Positions 62,735 through 64,000 of a stretch of 64,000 nucleotides of DNA are shown piece by piece; the first letter of the stretch is position 1; the number at the start of each line of letters is the position of its first letter. The notes under the pieces are model-generated. The model was given only the letters and a program-made list of their open reading frames with translations, ran no database searches and had not been told where the DNA came from. Origin of the DNA: Cytobacillus oceanisediminis (GTDB lineage Bacteria > Bacillota > Bacilli > Bacillales > Cytobacillaceae). The stretch spans positions 1,543,501 to 1,607,500 of the forward strand of contig NZ_CP065511.1 in the NCBI RefSeq assembly GCF_022811925.1, written 5' to 3'. The translations under genes were made by a program, and so were the position numbers.

Positions 62735-64000
62735 TTGAAAAAGATAGACTCTATTACTAGGAGGGAACGAATAGCAAGTTTTTATATTTATTCTATTTCT
62801 TTTCTTGGTGTGATTGCTGTTATCTTTTCTATATGTAAAAGTGAAATGCCTTCTGAACCCATAACTCTTTTGCTGTTAGCAGTGTTTATGGGGATTACTG
62901 AGTATTTTCCGATCCGGATTGGAAGAGGAGGTGTTACACTCAGCCTGACGCTTATTTATCCAATGAGTTGGGAGTTTGGAATACATATAACGGTTGTTGC
63001 TTGTGTATGTGCAATGGTATTCACTCATACACTTCGTCGCTTGCCAATGCAAAGGACATTATTTAATTGCACCCAATTTGCTTTTAGTATCATTTTGGCA
63101 GAATGGGTTTCCAACAAATGTATTTCTTTTTTTACGGAGATGAACCTCCCGGTTTTATATGAAGAATTAATAAGCTTCCTTATATTTACCATATTTTTTT
63201 GCCTGATCAACACCCTTTTATACGATCTTTTAATGGTTCTTCTTCCTCAGCCATATTCACTGGAACAGTGGTACAAGAAAAATATATTACTATTGTTGAG
63301 TGGAAGTTTTTGCCTGATTTACGCTTCCCTTATTTATATTCTAGAACACCGATATCTCGGAGAGTTGGATGGAATTACCGTTCTGTTCTTCTTTTTCCCG
63401 CTTGTAGCAATCTGCATCATTAGCTCCTTCATGCGGCAAATACGGATTGAAAAAGAACGATTATATAACCTATTTTCTGTTACGACAGAGTTAAGTCACG
63501 GGCTATCTGCCAAAAACTTACATCAGATGAAACAAACACTCCAAGGATTCTTGGGGATACAGGCCTATGCATTATGGACAAAAGAAGGAGGAGACTGGAT
63601 GATTCTGTTAAAGGATGGAAAGGTGCATTCCAATCGTTCAAACTCTTCTAATCCGAATTTTGAAGAGATCTCAGAAACCTTTGTTGCTGCTGATTGGAAA
63701 ACAGGTATGGCTCCGGGTGATGAAATATTTGAAGATGTCATACGTTCCCTTGTCTATCTGCCCCTTAAAGTAAATCATGAATTGGTAGGGATGTTTGTTG
63801 CGGGTAAAAGCAGGGGGGCGAGTTTTATTCCCGAAGATATACAATCCTTATCTACGTTTGCCAATCAATTGGGCAGCTTGCTTAAAACACGGTCGCTCGT
63901 CTCGGAGCAGGAAAAACGAATGATCCTGGAAGAAAGAAATCGGCTTGCCCGGGAAATTCACGATGGAATTGCACAAGTATTAGCCGGGGTCATATTTCAG
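62735..64000 (+). CDS. Sensor histidine kinase, NarL/DegS type, partial
   Basis: The frame is open from a TTG at 62735 (after GGAAGGTGG) to the window end, giving 422 residues so far. The N-terminal half has about seven hydrophobic segments (residues 15-240), suggesting a membrane sensor. A GAF-like domain follows (about 255-395, TELSHGLSAKNLHQMKQTLQGFLGIQAYALW; YLPLKVNHELVGMFVAGKSRG). The HisKA_3 phosphoacceptor sequence is ERNRLAREIHDGIAQ with His409. The ATPase part and probably a partner NarL-type response regulator lie beyond the window. The signal is unknown. Confidence 0.88.
   Translation, partial: MKKIDSITRRERIASFYIYSISFLGVIAVIFSICKSEMPSEPITLLLLAVFMGITEYFPIRIGRGGVTLSLTLIYPMSWEFGIHITVVACVCAMVFTHTLRRLPMQRTLFNCTQFAFSIILAEWVSNKCISFFTEMNLPVLYEELISFLIFTIFFCLINTLLYDLLMVLLPQPYSLEQWYKKNILLLLSGSFCLIYASLIYILEHRYLGELDGITVLFFFFPLVAICIISSFMRQIRIEKERLYNLFSVTTELSHGLSAKNLHQMKQTLQGFLGIQAYALWTKEGGDWMILLKDGKVHSNRSNSSNPNFEEISETFVAADWKTGMAPGDEIFEDVIRSLVYLPLKVNHELVGMFVAGKSRGASFIPEDIQSLSTFANQLGSLLKTRSLVSEQEKRMILEERNRLAREIHDGIAQVLAGVIFQ

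Overview
The window is a 64 kb piece of the chromosome of a low-to-mid GC, Gram-positive, endospore-forming Bacillaceae bacterium. Evidence: strong AGGAGG ribosome sites with GTG and TTG starts, sigma-A promoters, a gerP spore-coat operon with a sigma-K promoter, comK, addAB, an IDEAL-domain protein, and gene order that largely follows the hemE-to-yisQ region of Bacillus subtilis. It is not B. subtilis itself: sbcDC, aprE and wprA are absent from the expected places and several other genes are inserted. A genus such as Cytobacillus or Mesobacillus is possible but is only a guess. No prophage, IS transposase, CRISPR array, rRNA or tRNA was seen.

Layout. 1-7.1 kb: heme block (hmoB, hemE, hemH, hemY of the coproporphyrin pathway) followed by yhgD/yhgE with two matching TetR-type operators. 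7.1-12 kb: zinc-ribbon yhfH, yhfI, lplJ, and fatty-acid genes (lcfB with a FadR box, an enoyl-CoA hydratase). 12-15 kb: a TrpXYZ-type ABC transporter. 15-17 kb: XRE-cupin regulator divergent from azlCD. 17-25.3 kb: Ste24-type protease yhfN, a peptidase S51 protein, yhzC, comK, yhjD, an S9 peptidase, an LCP protein, yhjE and signal peptidase sipV. 25.4-30 kb: unknown zinc-ribbon protein, a ketoreductase/thiolase pair, a frameshifted GNAT gene, an MFS transporter. 30-37.2 kb: addB-addA. 37.5-40 kb: hlpB and the convergent gerPABCDEF operon. 40-52 kb: acyl-CoA synthetase, DUF418 protein, yisK, yisL, a FIST-PAS-GGDEF-EAL protein, yisN-like gene, asnO and MATE transporter yisQ.

52-60.7 kb is a complete maltodextrin locus: intracellular cyclomaltodextrinase divergent from malE-malF-malG, then a secreted membrane-anchored alpha-amylase and a LacI-family repressor. 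TGCAA-N4-TTGCA-type operators lie at both divergent promoters and before malF, so the system reads as outside cleavage, uptake, inside cleavage and local repression. The window ends with a stress-type SDR, a GNAT acetyltransferase, a decayed stretch with a rhodanese-like tail, and a histidine kinase cut by the window edge.

The most notable non-genic features are a dispersed intergenic repeat family (five places, one copy compound), a 102-bp tandem repeat between addA and hlpB, possible structured RNA leaders before the c-di-GMP gene and the histidine kinase, and several palindromic operators. No clearly new biological system was found; the strongest candidates for something undescribed are the repeat family and the two structured leaders.
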